In this document: piece by piece, positions 44,320 to 56,260 of the stretch
Position numbering within the stretch: position 1 is the first letter of the stretch
Layout: every line of letters starts with the position of its first letter
Assembly: GCA_964034945.1 (NCBI GenBank)
Contig: OZ035962.1
Coordinates: forward strand, 70,586,774-70,650,773
Source: Chrysopilus asiliformis
Lineage: Eukaryota; Arthropoda; Insecta; Diptera; Rhagionidae
DNA: 64,000 bases
Direction: 5' to 3'
Notes under the pieces: generated by a model
Seen by the model: the letters and a program-made list of their open reading frames with translations, nothing else
The model's database searches: none
What the model was told of the DNA's origin: nothing
Program-made: the position numbers and the translations under genes

Positions 44320-45102
44320 AACAATTAACGATTTCTTGTGCTGTTCACATCAGATATTTTTTTCCAGATAAGTAGGAAAAAAAAACTGTATTCAATAAGT
44401 AATGATTAATACAAACTAAAAATTCAGTGGTAATTTGCCAAAACTTGATGATCACATTTTAAGATACTTCAGTGGTGCAGTTTTAAAATCTCAGAAACAT
44501 GTGACACGGTATATGTTTTATTTTGTTCGTCAGTTAAAAGCTTACATTAACATTAAACGTTTAAAATACTGAGCAAAAGAAAAATTAACTATGTCCCATT
44601 TTTCTAAGATTTTAAAACTACATCAAGTTTTGGCAAATTTCCACTGAAATACTCTGTGACCAAAATAAATCTTTACCCATTACTTCAACCAGTGTCGATT
44701 AAGTGAATGTGAACACCGCTTTCTAGTGACGACAGCAACCGGATAAAATTGAGTGTAAGTATTGAATTAATTTTGGTCTGCGCATGGGGTTTGCTTATTT
44801 TATTTGACACTTTATTCCGTGAATATTATTGTACGACAAGGCGTAGGAACTGGAATTTTTTCATACAAAATCACCGGAATAAATTCAAGTTTTGACAACT
44901 CTTGCTAAATGAATTTATTCTCATATATTAAAGGGGTATTAATGTCAAGCATGCAACGTTATTTTTTCACCTCTACTTTGGAGCTCTGCTGCGCCATTTT
45001 TTATATCTATTGCTTTATAAGCAGATTTTATTAGTTTCAAAATTAAATAATAACGAATAAAATGTATTGTTTAATACCATAAACAAATTATAAGAAGACT
45101 GT
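44320..45102. other. Noncoding stretch with a repeat fragment
   Basis: 44893-44937 ('aataaattcaagttttgaca' onward) matches the 28242-28468 family. 'gatttttaaaac'-like strings recur near 44485 and 44605. No gene. Confidence 0.5.
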
Positions 45103-45843
45103 TTTTTTTCTAACAACTAGTAACTTGAAAAATAATCCCCCAAAGCAGCAGATATGCATGCAGTCGGCATAAGAATTCAATGAGAATAAAACTTAAGGGC
45201 CAAACAGCAAGAAACTGCGACTGCGGCGTCGACTGCGACGTCAAAAAAATTAGAAACCATGAATTCATATGGGGAAGCCTAGATGACGGCAGCAACTGCG
45301 ACTGCGGCTTCGGTTTCAAAATAAATTTAGCAAAATCTCTAAATTCGACGCCGTCGTCGTGGGGGTGCCACTGAAAATTTTAGAGAAAATGAGGACTGAC
45401 AACACCAATATATAATAAGTGAACGTCAAAAGTGTTTTGTGTAATATAATAACATTAATTAATAATAACATTATAATAATGCAAAAACGCGCACACAATT
45501 AACATCAATTTTTGAAAATTGTCGTACAGAACAATCATTTTTTATATCTTGCAAACACGATTCAGAAATGTCAAAGTTGTTGTTATTGGAACGCTGCCCG
45601 ACGTCGAGTTTATGTATGTGTTCCACTCGACTTTTTGACGCCCAAAATGACGTCGCAGTCGACGCCGCAGTAGGAGTTGCTGCCGTCATCTGTTTGGCCC
45701 TTTAGTTTTAACAAAGGGCGAATGTAAGCAGCGACATGTATAGGCGATCACCACGGCTGCTCGTGTGTACTGCCGCTCTTACGTCACGATGGGGGATTAT
45801 TTTGAACTTCGGTTTTGCACTAATTTGAGTTGTTAGAAAAAAA
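45103..45843. mobile_element. Outer inverted-repeat element
   Basis: TTTTTTCTAACAACT and AAAATAATCCCCCA at the left recur inverted at the right (about 45790-45843). Another element (45196-45701) sits within. The target duplication and superfamily were not resolved. Confidence 0.5.
45196..45701. mobile_element. PIF/Harbinger-like MITE, 506 bp
   Basis: AGGGCCAAACAG faces CTGTTTGGCCCT, with TTA on both sides (45193-45195, 45702-45704). Inner GC-rich blocks (CTGCGGCGTCGACTGCGACG) are also inverted. TTA duplication fits PIF/Harbinger. No transposase. Confidence 0.78.
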
Positions 45844-48306
45844 TGATCTCTATAATACATAATTTTTGTTAATACTCTTCAAGCATCTGCTCTAACCCAA
45901 ATAACGTTAGTGAGGCTTATATAGGAAGGTGACTCATATCTACAAAGGATCTAACAGACCGCGTGCTCCATCATACCTGCAGCGCGGTCGGGAGTCATCC
46001 GGAGGACCGTTACCTTTGCTAAACATAACTTCCGAAAGAATTGGAATTTCGTTATGAGATTGAATATTCTATACGATTTATTGAATAAAAAACGGTTTTT
46101 TGAACCGTCTAAAGTGGTTTCCCCGTGTAATGCCCACTGCCATCTATTAAAGACCCCCCTACTCCTTAAAAGTGAGACGTATTTATTTGACAGCCCCTAT
46201 CCTACGATTATTTTGTTTCCACATGCAAACAAAAGTTTTGAATCAAATTTTTGTTTTTATTTTTTTTTTACCGATCATTGGTTGTTGGAAGAACAAGAAG
46301 TCCTTCGTAATGGCATTTGAAAAAATTTATGTCAACGCAAAAGTTTTCTAATTTATATGGAGAACACATCGAATCGCAAATTTACTATTTACAAAAGGTT
46401 CATCACGCCTGGTTTGCTGAGAGGCTGAACAATTTCATTCACAAAATCTCTCCTTCACTGAGGCGTCTCTGTTTGGCCTGGGTCGATTTGTGTGGCTTGA
46501 CTTTGGTCGGCTGGGAAACGTCTCGTCTGGGAAGCTTCAGTTGGAACGAAACAACAGTTTCGAGTTGGAAGTAGTTGATAAAACAAGCGGGTCTATCGAT
46601 CGCGGTTCTCTGGTAAAAAAAAAAATCTCGCGCACGAGTTGCGATAAACGATCGAAAAAATACATTGAATTTTTTAAAAACCGCATTGATCTCGTAAGTG
46701 AAATTCCGATTGAAATAATTGTTCGTGATGTCTTGCTCGGCAAAATCGCTCCTATGCTTACGATAGTCACGTGCGATTGTAACACTTTGTGAGAAAAAAA
46801 AATAGTGGAGAAACCATTTGTATCAGTGTAATAGTGACTGTGTGCTTAGGTAACGCTCGCCAGCTTATTGTCACTGATGCAATGACCCCATCTTCACTTA
46901 GAATCGTATTCGCCATTTGATCGCACGTTGTCAATTTTGAAAATTTGTCTTCAATTAAAGCACAACTGTTCATTCAGCACAAATACCTTCAAACAGTGTA
47001 ATCGCAAATTATGATGTCATGTGAGAGAATACAATGATCTAAAGTGACGTCAATCTAGTGATACTCAGGATTACACAAAAGTGCATTATCGATCATGGAA
47101 AAAATGGAAACCAAACTAAGAATTATAGCAATTTTTTTTAAGAACAGGTTCTTGTAACTGTGAAGTCTCAGGACAAAACAATACAATTTCTATAGGAATC
47201 GTAGAACTCGTTCATTTCCTGGAAAAGTTTTTTTTTTAAATAATACCATCAAATGTGGTTTACTAAAAGGGGGTCAACCCTCATCAAAGCAGTTTTCCTT
47301 CCACCCTTGGAACACACAGGCTGATAAAAGCAGTTCATGCTTCTTCTGATACCAAATTGCATTAAGGGTGTGTCCTTCGTTAGTTAAATTTAACAACGTC
47401 GTTTTTTTCACTTCTTTTTCTTTTCGTCTGTATATATATATATTTTGAATTCTGTCTGAGTGTAGTAAGTCTGAAAGAGATTTTTTATTTTAGTTCTGCT
47501 TTTTGCTGAGCACCTAATTTCTAGTTCTCGGAAGAACAAAAATGAAGAAACTAAAAGTAAATTACCTGTCTACGTGACGCCATTTGTTAGTTTGCGTTAG
47601 CTCTTATCTGAAGATGATTGCTTATAATCTGCCAAATTCATATTTCCACAATATAAGAAAATGTTTCGGTACAAAAATTTCAAAACCCTTATTTTCCTTA
47701 ATATCTAGTAGTATTTGGAATTTAGCATAGTTTTTAAGTTGTTTCTTGGATTCTGGAATTTCCCCGAAAAAATAACTAAAAACACAAAAAGATTTGTTAA
47801 GTTTAAAAGTGAATCACAGCTGAAAATGTTGTTTAAATGAGATTTTTTTCAACATTTTTGATAAGGCGACATCAACATTATACGTTGACACTATCAATAG
47901 AAACCAGTTTTTTGGCTTTTTTTCTATTTAGTATGAAAGAAAGATAAAATGATAGGTTTTTGGGATCACGTCATCGAGTTTTTATCTACAAAAGTTTTAA
48001 GGACAAATTTGACTGAATCTTAATTTGTCATTTTTTAAATGTTTATAATTAATTTAAGATAAATATGATTTTAACTTATCGTTTGAATTTTTGTGTTTTT
48101 TCCGATTGGAAATCAATCTTAACCTCATGATTTTGGTTAACCTTATGTATTGGTAGTTCATGCTTTTTGACACAACCGACTGCCTCCATTCCCTTCCATT
48201 TGATATATTAATGTACATATAATCAAAGAATGGAAAATGGATACATTCAATTTATGGAAAATGGAATAATGATTTCATTGGTAGAAAATGATCTTTGTTT
48301 TATCTT
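45844..48306. other. Unassigned stretch
   Basis: Several frames of 60-100 codons at 46054-46792 overlap on both strands, and none has a motif I recognise. 46400-46620 is GC-richer than its surroundings and might hold a 5' exon or promoter, but no supporting splice or start context is clear. Confidence 0.4.
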
Positions 48307-48308
48307 TA

Positions 48309-48400
48309 CAGTAGAGTCCCGTTAATCCGGACTAGATGGGGTCGGACCCTGACTGGATCATTGGAAGTCCGGATTAAACGGAAATTGCATAAAACAAGTT
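48309..48400 (+). mobile_element. pogo-like element, one end
   Basis: CAGTAGAGTCCCGTTAATCC after TA, with an inner inverted 'tccggact'/'agtccgga' pair, has the form of a pogo/Tigger terminus. No right end was found before the Harbinger element, so it is truncated. Confidence 0.5.
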
Positions 48401-48923
48401 TTAGATGGGTAAAACTAAAAAAAATCGATGTTTTTTCTTTCCATAACGCTTAATTTTAGTTTTAATACTATGTACACCAAGTTATGTTTCTACACGATAG
48501 ATACGTTCCCGAACAGTATGTGTAAAAAAATATATTGTATCTGTGGAAAAAAGATGATTGGTTCCGGATCTACAAAAATCAGTAAAAGTTATGCAGACTT
48601 TAAAAAAATTCATGTTAAAATCTTTTTATTTTTACGTGCTTTTACTTTTTACTTCATAAAGATTGTACAGTACATGCAATAAAAATGTATCGTATAAAGT
48701 AAATTGTCATTTCGAAAAAAGAAAAAAAATGTTACTATTTCAAAAGCACAGAATGCCACATATTTCAAGAATTATGTGACATTGGGTGCATCCAACTACC
48801 ACAGCGGCTCTGGAGCGAAGCTCAGCTGTAAAAAAAATGCTCAGCTGAGCAGCATTTTGTGTCCTGCTGCTCAGCTGAGCTCATTTATATATGAGCTGTC
48901 ATTCAAAGAAATTATTGTTCAAG

Positions 48924-49178
48924 ATGGACCGCGATGTAATTATCTCCGTAATGTTAGAAATTTGTGCTTCTGATACCATAAATCTGGAAGCTATTTCACT
49001 TTTGGTTGAAGAGTGTAATACTTCAGTTGAAGTCGCCCCAATCCGGAATGCGGCACCCGAAAGAAACCGGGATTATTTTGAGGTGACTATGCCGAAGTAC
49101 ACTCCCGAACTCTTTCGCCAACATTTTCCGCAACGCCGACTATTTCCATTCCCATTTGCTCAGCAAGAACTTCCATGA
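48924..49178 (+). pseudogene. PIF/Harbinger transposase N-terminal remnant
   Basis: Reads MDRDVIISVMLEICASD... then RNRDYFEVTMPKYTPELFRQ-HF. The DYF...MP.Y....FR.HF pattern is the usual lead-in to Harbinger (HARBI1-like) transposases. After RQHF the expected continuation is lost and the frame runs into 'RLFPFPFAQQELP' and a stop, so the DDE domain has been deleted. Start chosen at the ATG just before DRDV. Confidence 0.6.
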
Positions 49179-49586
49179 GGCTTCCCGTATTATAAATAAC
49201 ATAAATAACTATAAAGATTATAAATAACACCATTTATGTATTTCCGTCGTCGTTTTTAGACATGAATTGAGGTTCTGTAATTCTTCATTTGACATTTGCT
49301 CAGCTACTGAGCGGAGTTCTTTTACGCTCAGAAAAAATGTGAGCTGCTCAGTTGAGCCGCTCTGTAGCGATTGCGTTCAGTAACTGAGCACCTTTTTCGC
49401 TCTAGAGCAGTGGTCCCTACGGACCCCCAGGGGTCCCTGGGATCATCCAGGGGGTCCGTGGAAAATTAAAATTGATTTGGGGGTCCCTGAACAACGTCAG
49501 GGGGTCCGCGCAAGGTTTAATATAAAATAAAAAAAATTGTGACACATTTTTATTAATATGGAAGTTAAAATAAATAACAGAAGCTG

Positions 49587-49769
49587 TTGATTGCTTTTCC
49601 GTATTCCTATTTGGTAGAACGTAGATTCAGTGCCGTTATGAGCCTGATCACAAAAAAAAGAAACCGACTAGAAATTAGTACTCGTGGGGATTTGCGTTTG
49701 CTACTCACAAACATTGAGCCGAACATAAATACACTCATAACACCCCATCAGGTTCATCCAAGTCATTAA
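49587..49769 (+). pseudogene. hAT transposase C-terminal remnant (dimerisation domain)
   Basis: Reads VERRFSAVMSLITKKRNRLE, then GDLRLLLTNIEPNINTL and HQVHPSH before a stop. The E..FSAV...K.KRNRL...DLRL.L..I.P.I..L...HQ.H.SH pattern is the carboxyl dimerisation domain of ZBED5/FAM200-type hAT transposases. The BED finger and catalytic core are gone. Confidence 0.85.
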
Positions 49770-49952
49770 TTTTTTTTGTATTTTAAAACAAAAGTTATAA
49801 TTTCAATAAATACTTCAACAAAATATTTATTTTATATTTTATTTTTACGTTACCATTTACCATTCAAGACATCAAAGTTAAATTTGTAATTTTTCTATTA
49901 AACATTTATGTAGTTTTTCACCCAGGGTCCGTGGGCAAGTTTTGACTATGAA

Positions 49953-50493
49953 CATAACAAAAGCTATAATTGCCAATCTGGCAATCATTGGAGACCCGTA
50001 TGGTGATATTCGTATTAAAATTCGAACAATTGTACCAAAATTCCACTTTGAAGTCAAACTTTCCAATAAGATTTTTTAAAATTTATTCCAATCGGATTTT
50101 GATGTATGGGAGTTTTATGTAGAATCATATCCTAAATAACTTTTGTTCTTGGACATTTGTGATAAGATGCACCGTTTTTTAGATATTCACAAAAAACATT
50201 TTCGTTCGTATGGGGGGCATCCCCCTAATGGTCAATTTTTGCACATTAACGAACTTAGCCTCGCAGTTTACAGAAAACAGATCTGCGTAAAATTTCAAGT
50301 CTCTAGCTCAATCCGTGCGCCCGCAATCCGCGCCAAAAACGGACGAACGGACGGACATGCAAAAATTAAATATTTTTGTCATTCTAAACACACTGGTGTA
50401 ATTCATTTTTGTGTGCGATGACGGGATCTTGGCGTTACAAACGGTAAGGCAAAGTTAGTATACCCTTTGGTTTCACCATACGAGTATAAAAAG
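49953..50493 (-). mobile_element. R2 repeat, copy 2, with a long flanking duplication
   Basis: Full-length reverse complement of 19782-20324, ending at the TTTTTATAC terminus (50493). A 28-base stretch of the hAT host (49925-49952) is repeated exactly at 50494-50521. This defines both ends and indicates a long target duplication. Confidence 0.85.
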
Positions 50494-50611
50494 GGGTCCG
50501 TGGGCAAGTTTTGACTATGAAAAGGGGTCCGTGGGCCAAAAGAGTTTGGGAACCACTGCTCTAGAGCGATGCTGAGCCGCTCTGGTAGTTGGATGCACCC
50601 ATTGTCTAGAG

Positions 50612-51034
50612 CAGTGGTTCTTAACCGGTGCTCCACGAGCTTGTTGCAAGTGCTCCGCGAAATTATGAAACCCGAAATTTAATGTTGGCTCATCTACTGC
50701 ATGTGATTGGAGTTGGACTAAGAAACGCGCTAGACTTAGTAATTTAGACGAAGAATTGAGAGTAGCTATATCAAATATTAGACCTAATATCGCTGAAATC
50801 TACAAAAACCGACAAGCTCAGGTATCACATTAAATGATTTTTGCCTCAAATAAATTTCATTCGAATATATAATATTTTTTTAATTGAGGTTATTTTTAAC
50901 TGTTATGTAATAATCAGTTTAATTTTTAATAAAAGTTATGTCTGTTGGTTTTTTGACTCTTTGATTTTTGTGCTCCGAGAATTTTTCTTCTGATCAAAAG
51001 TGCTCCCTGACTTTAAAAAGGTTAAGAATCACTG
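50612..51034 (+). mobile_element. hAT element, 423 bp, internally deleted
   Basis: CAGTGGTTCTTAACC and GGTTAAGAATCACTG ends with the exact 8-bp duplication GTCTAGAG (50604-50611, 51035-51042). GTGCTCC motifs repeat near both ends. The tail of a transposase remains. It lies just outside the Harbinger element's right end. Confidence 0.93.
50717..50833 (+). pseudogene. hAT transposase C-terminal remnant
   Basis: A 38-codon frame without a start reads TKKRARLSNLDEELRVAISN, IRPNIAEIYKNRQAQVSH and stops. It is the same dimerisation-domain tail as at 49587-49769, from a different hAT subfamily. It sits within the 50612-51034 element and lacks everything upstream. Confidence 0.82.
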
Positions 51035-51133
51035 GTCTAGAGGCTACTGAAAAAAATATTTTCTAATTAATTGTAATTAATAAAACAAAGATTTGAAAAT
51101 TATGTATAACTTACCTTTTATTGGCTTTCGGTA

Positions 51134-51510
51134 TCTATATATATAAAATCGTTTCACCTGATTGACTGACTCATCAACACCCAGCCCAAACCCCTGAAGC
51201 TAGACACTTGAAACTTTCACAGTATGTCCCAACCATCACGTAGGCGCTCACTAAGGCGGAGTTTTCCGAAATTTTACCGCTAAGCGGGTAAAGGGGGTCT
51301 GGGTGTTTTTAAACCGTGATTTTCGCCGTGAATCCTGCTAAATAGGAGGCTGAAAAATTGCATTAGAGGGTTTTCGGGGTCACTGAACACGAGTCTGGTG
51401 TTGGACTAATTAAGAATAAGATATTTCTCAAAAGTTTTTAAGTTCTTTCCGGTTTTCTTCGTATTCTTATACAAAAAACTTAACCCGGCAACGACGGGTA
51501 TGTAAGCTAG
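51134..51510 (+). mobile_element. Complete non-autonomous Helitron, 377 bp
   Basis: Starts TCTATATATATAAAATCG after A, ends with the hairpin CCCGGCAACGACGGG, ten bases and CTAG before T. It has no coding. It contains 'ttttcggggtcactgaacac', close to the 'ttttggggtcgctgaa' module of the palindrome/tandem element. Confidence 0.93.
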
Positions 51511-52358
51511 TCGTGTATAAAAAGTCGGATAAAAGCCCGACGAATAGGGAAGTTGTGTGAAGGGATTGTGGAGTTGTGAGAAATGAAATACGCAAAAAAT
51601 ATCTTAGTAATTACGTCGATCGCGTTAAATCAAAACAACTCATGGAAAAAGAGAATAATTTTTGTTTTAAATCGTGTTAAATCAAAATCGTGTATAAAAA
51701 GTTCGTGTAAAAACAGAATTGTGTGTTTAACCTAAGAACTGATGTAGGATTATCAAAATAAAACATATTTTGCAAACATAATTTCGAAACATCAAAGGGA
51801 ATCCATACAGCTTCAACAAACTCAGTCTTAATTGAAGCGCTCTTTCAATGCGATCCACCTCAGTATGTTTATTGTCCTAAATCCAGTTTCTAAACTATAA
51901 ACTGTTAAGACATCAGAGTATCTTCCTTAAAAATATTTGCTTCTTTCATTTCAAAAACTGGTTTGGTTTAGGTTCACGTCATTTCCCGTCGAGTATATAC
52001 TCGCAAAGATTTGATCAACAATTCTGTACAAAAAATGCTGTATGAGCCTGCAGAAAAAAATTTGTGTCGGTAATATGCATTAATCAACGTCAGCTGATGA
52101 AGGGATTTTCCCTTTGCTTATGTTTATTCACTTTACGATTGTTATTCTCGCCAAATTATATCTGCGCTAATATGCTTTAACAATCGGCTGGTATCACTAG
52201 AAGGCTGAATTTTTGACCTTCTAAAAGGTCAAAACTTGCTTAATTTTTTAGGGGACGATAGACAGTCCCATAAAAGGTATACTCCATTGACTTTAACTGT
52301 CGATTACAAAATCCTATTATATAATAAATGCGATTGTATTATCGGTTGGATCCCGATG
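51511..52358. other. Unassigned AT-rich stretch
   Basis: 'tcgtgtataaaaagt' occurs at 51511 and near 51687, with related 'cgtgttaaatcaaaa' strings, perhaps the remains of a MITE. No ends were found. Confidence 0.45.
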
Positions 52359-52733
52359 GTGTGGTATTACACACGGCAACTTTCGGGCTTACTTAAGCCG
52401 ATTTTTGGGAGAAACGACTGAGGAGGGAAAAGTTGCCACTCGAAATCATGGCTTATCGGCAGTCTGCATACATGCAAACCGTGTAAACCGGTTTGGGAAA
52501 AGTAGTAGCCAGAAATCATTTTCGTTCTGACCGTCAGCAGGTAAAGATCTTGGGAAGTATATGAGCAGCAGCAATTTCAATGGTTTGAGTCCACACACAC
52601 ACCCATGTAAACTTGTGTATCATATGCAAACAGGATTGGCTTATTTAAGCCACAAGTGTAAGCACATTGGCTTATTAAGCCCAAAAGTTGCCGGCTTAAA
52701 TAAGCCCGAAAGTTGCCGTGTGTAATACCACGC
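52359..52733. mobile_element. TIR element, 375 bp, 3-bp flanks
   Basis: The ends share GTGGTATTACACACGGCAAC plus 'tttcgggctta' as inverted repeats. ATG is on both sides (52356-52358, 52734-52736). GGCTTA-TTAAGCC type motifs recur inside. The superfamily is unknown. Confidence 0.7.
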
Positions 52734-52736
52734 ATG

Positions 52737-55270
52737 AAAGTAAAAATTATTTTAGCCAACACAAGTGGCCTAAATTTAGTGAATTTACTATAAAACCTAT
52801 TTATAATCATACAAAATCCATATGTAACTGCTATTTCATATGAATATTGACTAGATGAGTTTATTTACACATAATTCGATTTCGAAATATTTCTTAGTTG
52901 TTAATTAAAAAGTGTATAATATAGGCCCCAATCTGATACTTTAATATTTCGTTTTTTTTTCGCTACCCCATTGGGTCAGGTTTTTAAATATTTGCCATCA
53001 AACCAGCAAACAATTGGCTCAAAATTCTGACGAAAAGCAATAACCGATTAACCAGCCAACGCTCAAATAATCGAAACTCCCCGATTGTGTGCATAAATTG
53101 TGATTTGCATAACTTTATAATTTGTCACAACAAAAATTTGTAAAACGGGAAATTTTAAATCACAGAACGACAAGTAATTGTTGATCGGCACCTACCTAAA
53201 GGTCTCTTGCTGTTTAAATATCAATGGACAGATAATTGTAAATGTGCTCAATAGATGTTGATTTCGAACTAACAAACCACCCCAACGCCTAAAACGCTTT
53301 TCACAACTCGTCAAACTGGTTAACAAATCGTTTCTAGCCCATTGTGTAGAGTGGGAGTCCCTCCAGTTAATCGACCAAATACCATTTGTCCAAATGAAAA
53401 AAAATTTATGACCTTCCAGTCGACAGCAAGTCGTTGTCATTTGCCTTCTCAACATCGCATCATAGAAAGAGTTGTGCTGGCGATCGCTTCACGTTTTTAA
53501 GTCTTAATCGCATCCGCCCAAACCGAATTCGGATTGACTGCAGCCAAAAAATGCCGAAATACAGAAAACCTTAGACATCACTTTGACAGATGATAATTAT
53601 ATTTTTAAGCTCAACTTGGCGTTCTGAATCAATTCAGGCAGAAACTAATTTTTAATTACGTCATCATAAGCCAACAACTGTGTACATATGGCGATTTTTT
53701 GTTTGTATTCTGGACTTTCAATTTTGAAATTTCAACCGAAAAACTTTTGAGATACATAAGAATGCTTGTTTGATTAGAATTTTTTTTTGAAATAATGAGA
53801 AATTCCTATTGAAAATCTGCTCTTACACTACAGGTCCCATTCATAAAGCCAAATAGCCGAAATTTAAATGATAGACATATCGAAACTAACTATTATATGA
53901 TCGTGATCAACGAGAATATTTTTTAAGTTTGTTTGTTCTGCTCAAACATGAACCCAATTTTCCATTACCCTTTCGATATATACGAATGGAATTCTCGATC
54001 ATAAGTGGGTTAAGTTAATTTACTATCGAAAACTATACTGGAGATAAACTTCGAAGATGGGCAAATTACGAAAATTTTTCTGTGGAGGGCGAAGAGTAAT
54101 TAGCCGTAAAAGGTTTCAGCAATTAAGATAAAGATTTTTTTTTCTGACCTATATAACGCTTTTAATTGAAAAGATATTCCTTCCGTAAGCAAGTACATGA
54201 TTTTCCTTTTTTCTTCAATAATTTTCGTGCAGAGTCAGTCAAAACATGTTGCCTCATTATTGTGAAATATTTGCATTCAACAGATGAAAATTAAGTTTAT
54301 GTTTTAGTTGTACTGAAATTCTTCAATTATAAAACTGTGAATAACGCAATATTTCTTGTGTTTATTAATGCAATCGGTATGTCATATAATTAAATTCAAA
54401 AACTACACCTTTCAATATTTTGGGAGAAAATTTGCCGTCCAAAATCAGCTAAAAATTTTCATTTGAGGTACATAAACAATCGTATTAATTTGCACCGTAA
54501 TTTTGTATAACAAATATTGAAGCAAAATACCTTAATAAGCATTTTGTTTCGGTCACTTTTTCAATCGAAAGCATTCATTGCAAACTTGAATTGCTTGAAT
54601 GTAAACCGCAATAAGCACGTAAGTTACGAAACAGTGATGCAGTTAATCTGTCAGTCTATTTAACAGCAAATGAAAGTAAAATGTTATTGAAATGTGCATA
54701 GATAGATTGTATTTATATTCGGGTTCAACTTGCATTCTTATGAAGTGATTCTCATAATAGACAAATTAATATTGAACTATACGTATTGCAATATGTAGTC
54801 CTTATTGAGGTTATGTTTTAGTATTACCATGCTAAAACTAATAGTTCAATGAAATGTGGTCTAATACACATTTTTGTCCAATTTCAAATGATAAAAAATG
54901 CCTTATGTCGCAAATCTAACGAATTGGAAAAATAGAATTTATACGACCATCGATAGCACACATTTTAACCTATTTGCTGGATGTTACTGAATTTAAGCTC
55001 TCTAAGTCCATAAAAAATTAAAAGAAAATTTTGAAAAAAAACCCTCGTTAGGCGGTGTGATAAAAGTCAGTATTCGATTTAAAGCCTTCGCATGTTGAAA
55101 GTTGTCTTTATTGACTTTAATTGAAAATTATTGTCGACACTTGGTCAAGTGTATATTTACTATATAGACAAAATGATGTGTCATGTGTCTTCATGACTTA
55201 AACCAACTAAACATCTGCGATAAATTCCTCTTTGGATCTTTAATTTCAAATTTAATATTTTTAATAACCC
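52737..55270. other. Unassigned AT-rich stretch
   Basis: 2.5 kb with no supportable gene, RNA or element ends. Confidence 0.5.
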
Positions 55271-55390
55271 TGATTACGATTGTCGTGTCGTTTTCGACAA
55301 GAGTCGTTTTACGTGTTTTTGTTAGTAGAAAAGCATTAACAACAATATGTAAAACGACTCTTATCGAAAATGACACGACAATCGTAATCA
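55271..55390. mobile_element. Palindromic MITE, 120 bp
   Basis: TGATTACGATTGTCGTGTC at each end in inverse orientation, arms of about 42 bases. The loop 'ttgttagtagaaaagca' resembles the centre of the palindrome at 34395-39170, suggesting a common family. No target duplication was confirmed. Confidence 0.65.
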
Positions 55391-55494
55391 GAGTGAATGT
55401 TAATTGTTACTTTCTGATACGAGGTACGTAGTATAATAAAGTATTGTGATTATGAAAAATTTCGACGTGTTAATTTTGTCTAAAACACATCTAT

Positions 55495-55630
55495 CAAGTC
55501 GATTGGAGTCATATTACAAAAATAATATTTTTGCAAATTCCTTGAAAACTAAAGGTTTTTCAAAAAAAAATTAAATGTTTGCCTTTTACTCTATATTTAT
55601 ATCTTTTATCATTAGCTTTATTTTTTTATC
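55495..55630 (-). repeat. R1 repeat fragment
   Basis: 'cgattggagtcatattacaa' matches the R1 tail in reverse. 'tttttgcaaattccttgaaa' and 'tatcttttatcattag' match its body. It is internally shortened. Confidence 0.5.
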
Positions 55631-55639
55631 CGATTAAGA

Positions 55640-56260
55640 CCCGTTTGCTGATACAAGTCATAACTATTTAAGTTATGCTTACCCTCTTAAGCCATAGAAA
55701 TTCTGGCACTTAACGAATTTAAATTCGACATAAGTTGCTAAGTTTCGTTGGTGCAAACCGCTCTAAGAGATCTATATGAACGAGTTTCTTGTCTGTCTGT
55801 CCGTGAACACCATAACTGTCGAAAGAATTGAACTAAAAACTTGAAATTTTGTATAATTACGTTTCTCGTAAATGACTGGGTTAAGTTCTTGCACGGCCAA
55901 AACTGGGCCATTCCTTCACCTTCTCCAAACGAAATAGTTTTTTTACAATTTTCTCGAAAACGGTGAATAATTTTCTCGAAATGGTGAAAAATTTATAGAG
56001 GTAAAATGTAGGATTTTATATAACTGGATGAGGATTTTACATAACTGAATCAAAATCCAATCGGACCATTGTATGTATCTCACATACAAATGGAATACTT
56101 TTTCCCAGTTTTCTCGAAAACTGTGCATCGTATCGAAAAATTTATAAATATGAAATGTGTTCAAAATATGAATTTACATAACCGTCCCATACATCGAAAT
56201 TCAATCAGACCACTCCTTTCCCCCTCTCCTATACAAATAGATTTTTTTAAATAAACATTT
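55640..56260 (+). repeat. R3 dispersed repeat
   Basis: Contains 'ccatagaaattctggcactt' (also near 21553 as 'ccgtagaaattctgggactt'), a short (CTGT)n tract at 55790-55802, and 'aacttgaaattttgtataat', a block like those beside the microsatellites in R2 and the palindrome element. Two similar segments ('ccagttttctcgaaaac') repeat inside. Confidence 0.5.

Larger units (their letters stand above)
49408..50558 (+). mobile_element. hAT element, internally deleted, hosting repeat R2
   Basis: CAGTGGTCCCTACGGACCCC and GGCCAAAAGAGTTTGGGAAC-CACTG termini with the exact 8-bp duplication CTCTAGAG (49400-49407, 50559-50566). GGGGTCCGTGG motifs repeat inside both ends. The tail of a transposase remains at 49587-49769. 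The R2 repeat is inserted at 49953. Confidence 0.93.
48784..50600 (+). mobile_element. PIF/Harbinger-like element, internally deleted, hosting a hAT
   Basis: GGGTGCATCCAACTACC at the left and its inverse at the right. ATT lies on both sides (48781-48783, 50601-50603), or CATTG if the ends are read two bases shorter. CAGCTGAGC/GCTCAGC motifs fill both subterminal regions. It encodes the first part of a Harbinger-like transposase. The hAT at 49408-50558 lies inside its right end. Confidence 0.75.

Noticed and set aside
46054..46792. Possible host gene in a GC-richer patch
   Set aside because: Overlapping short frames on both strands, no splice sites or motifs that agree, no conserved-looking stretch.
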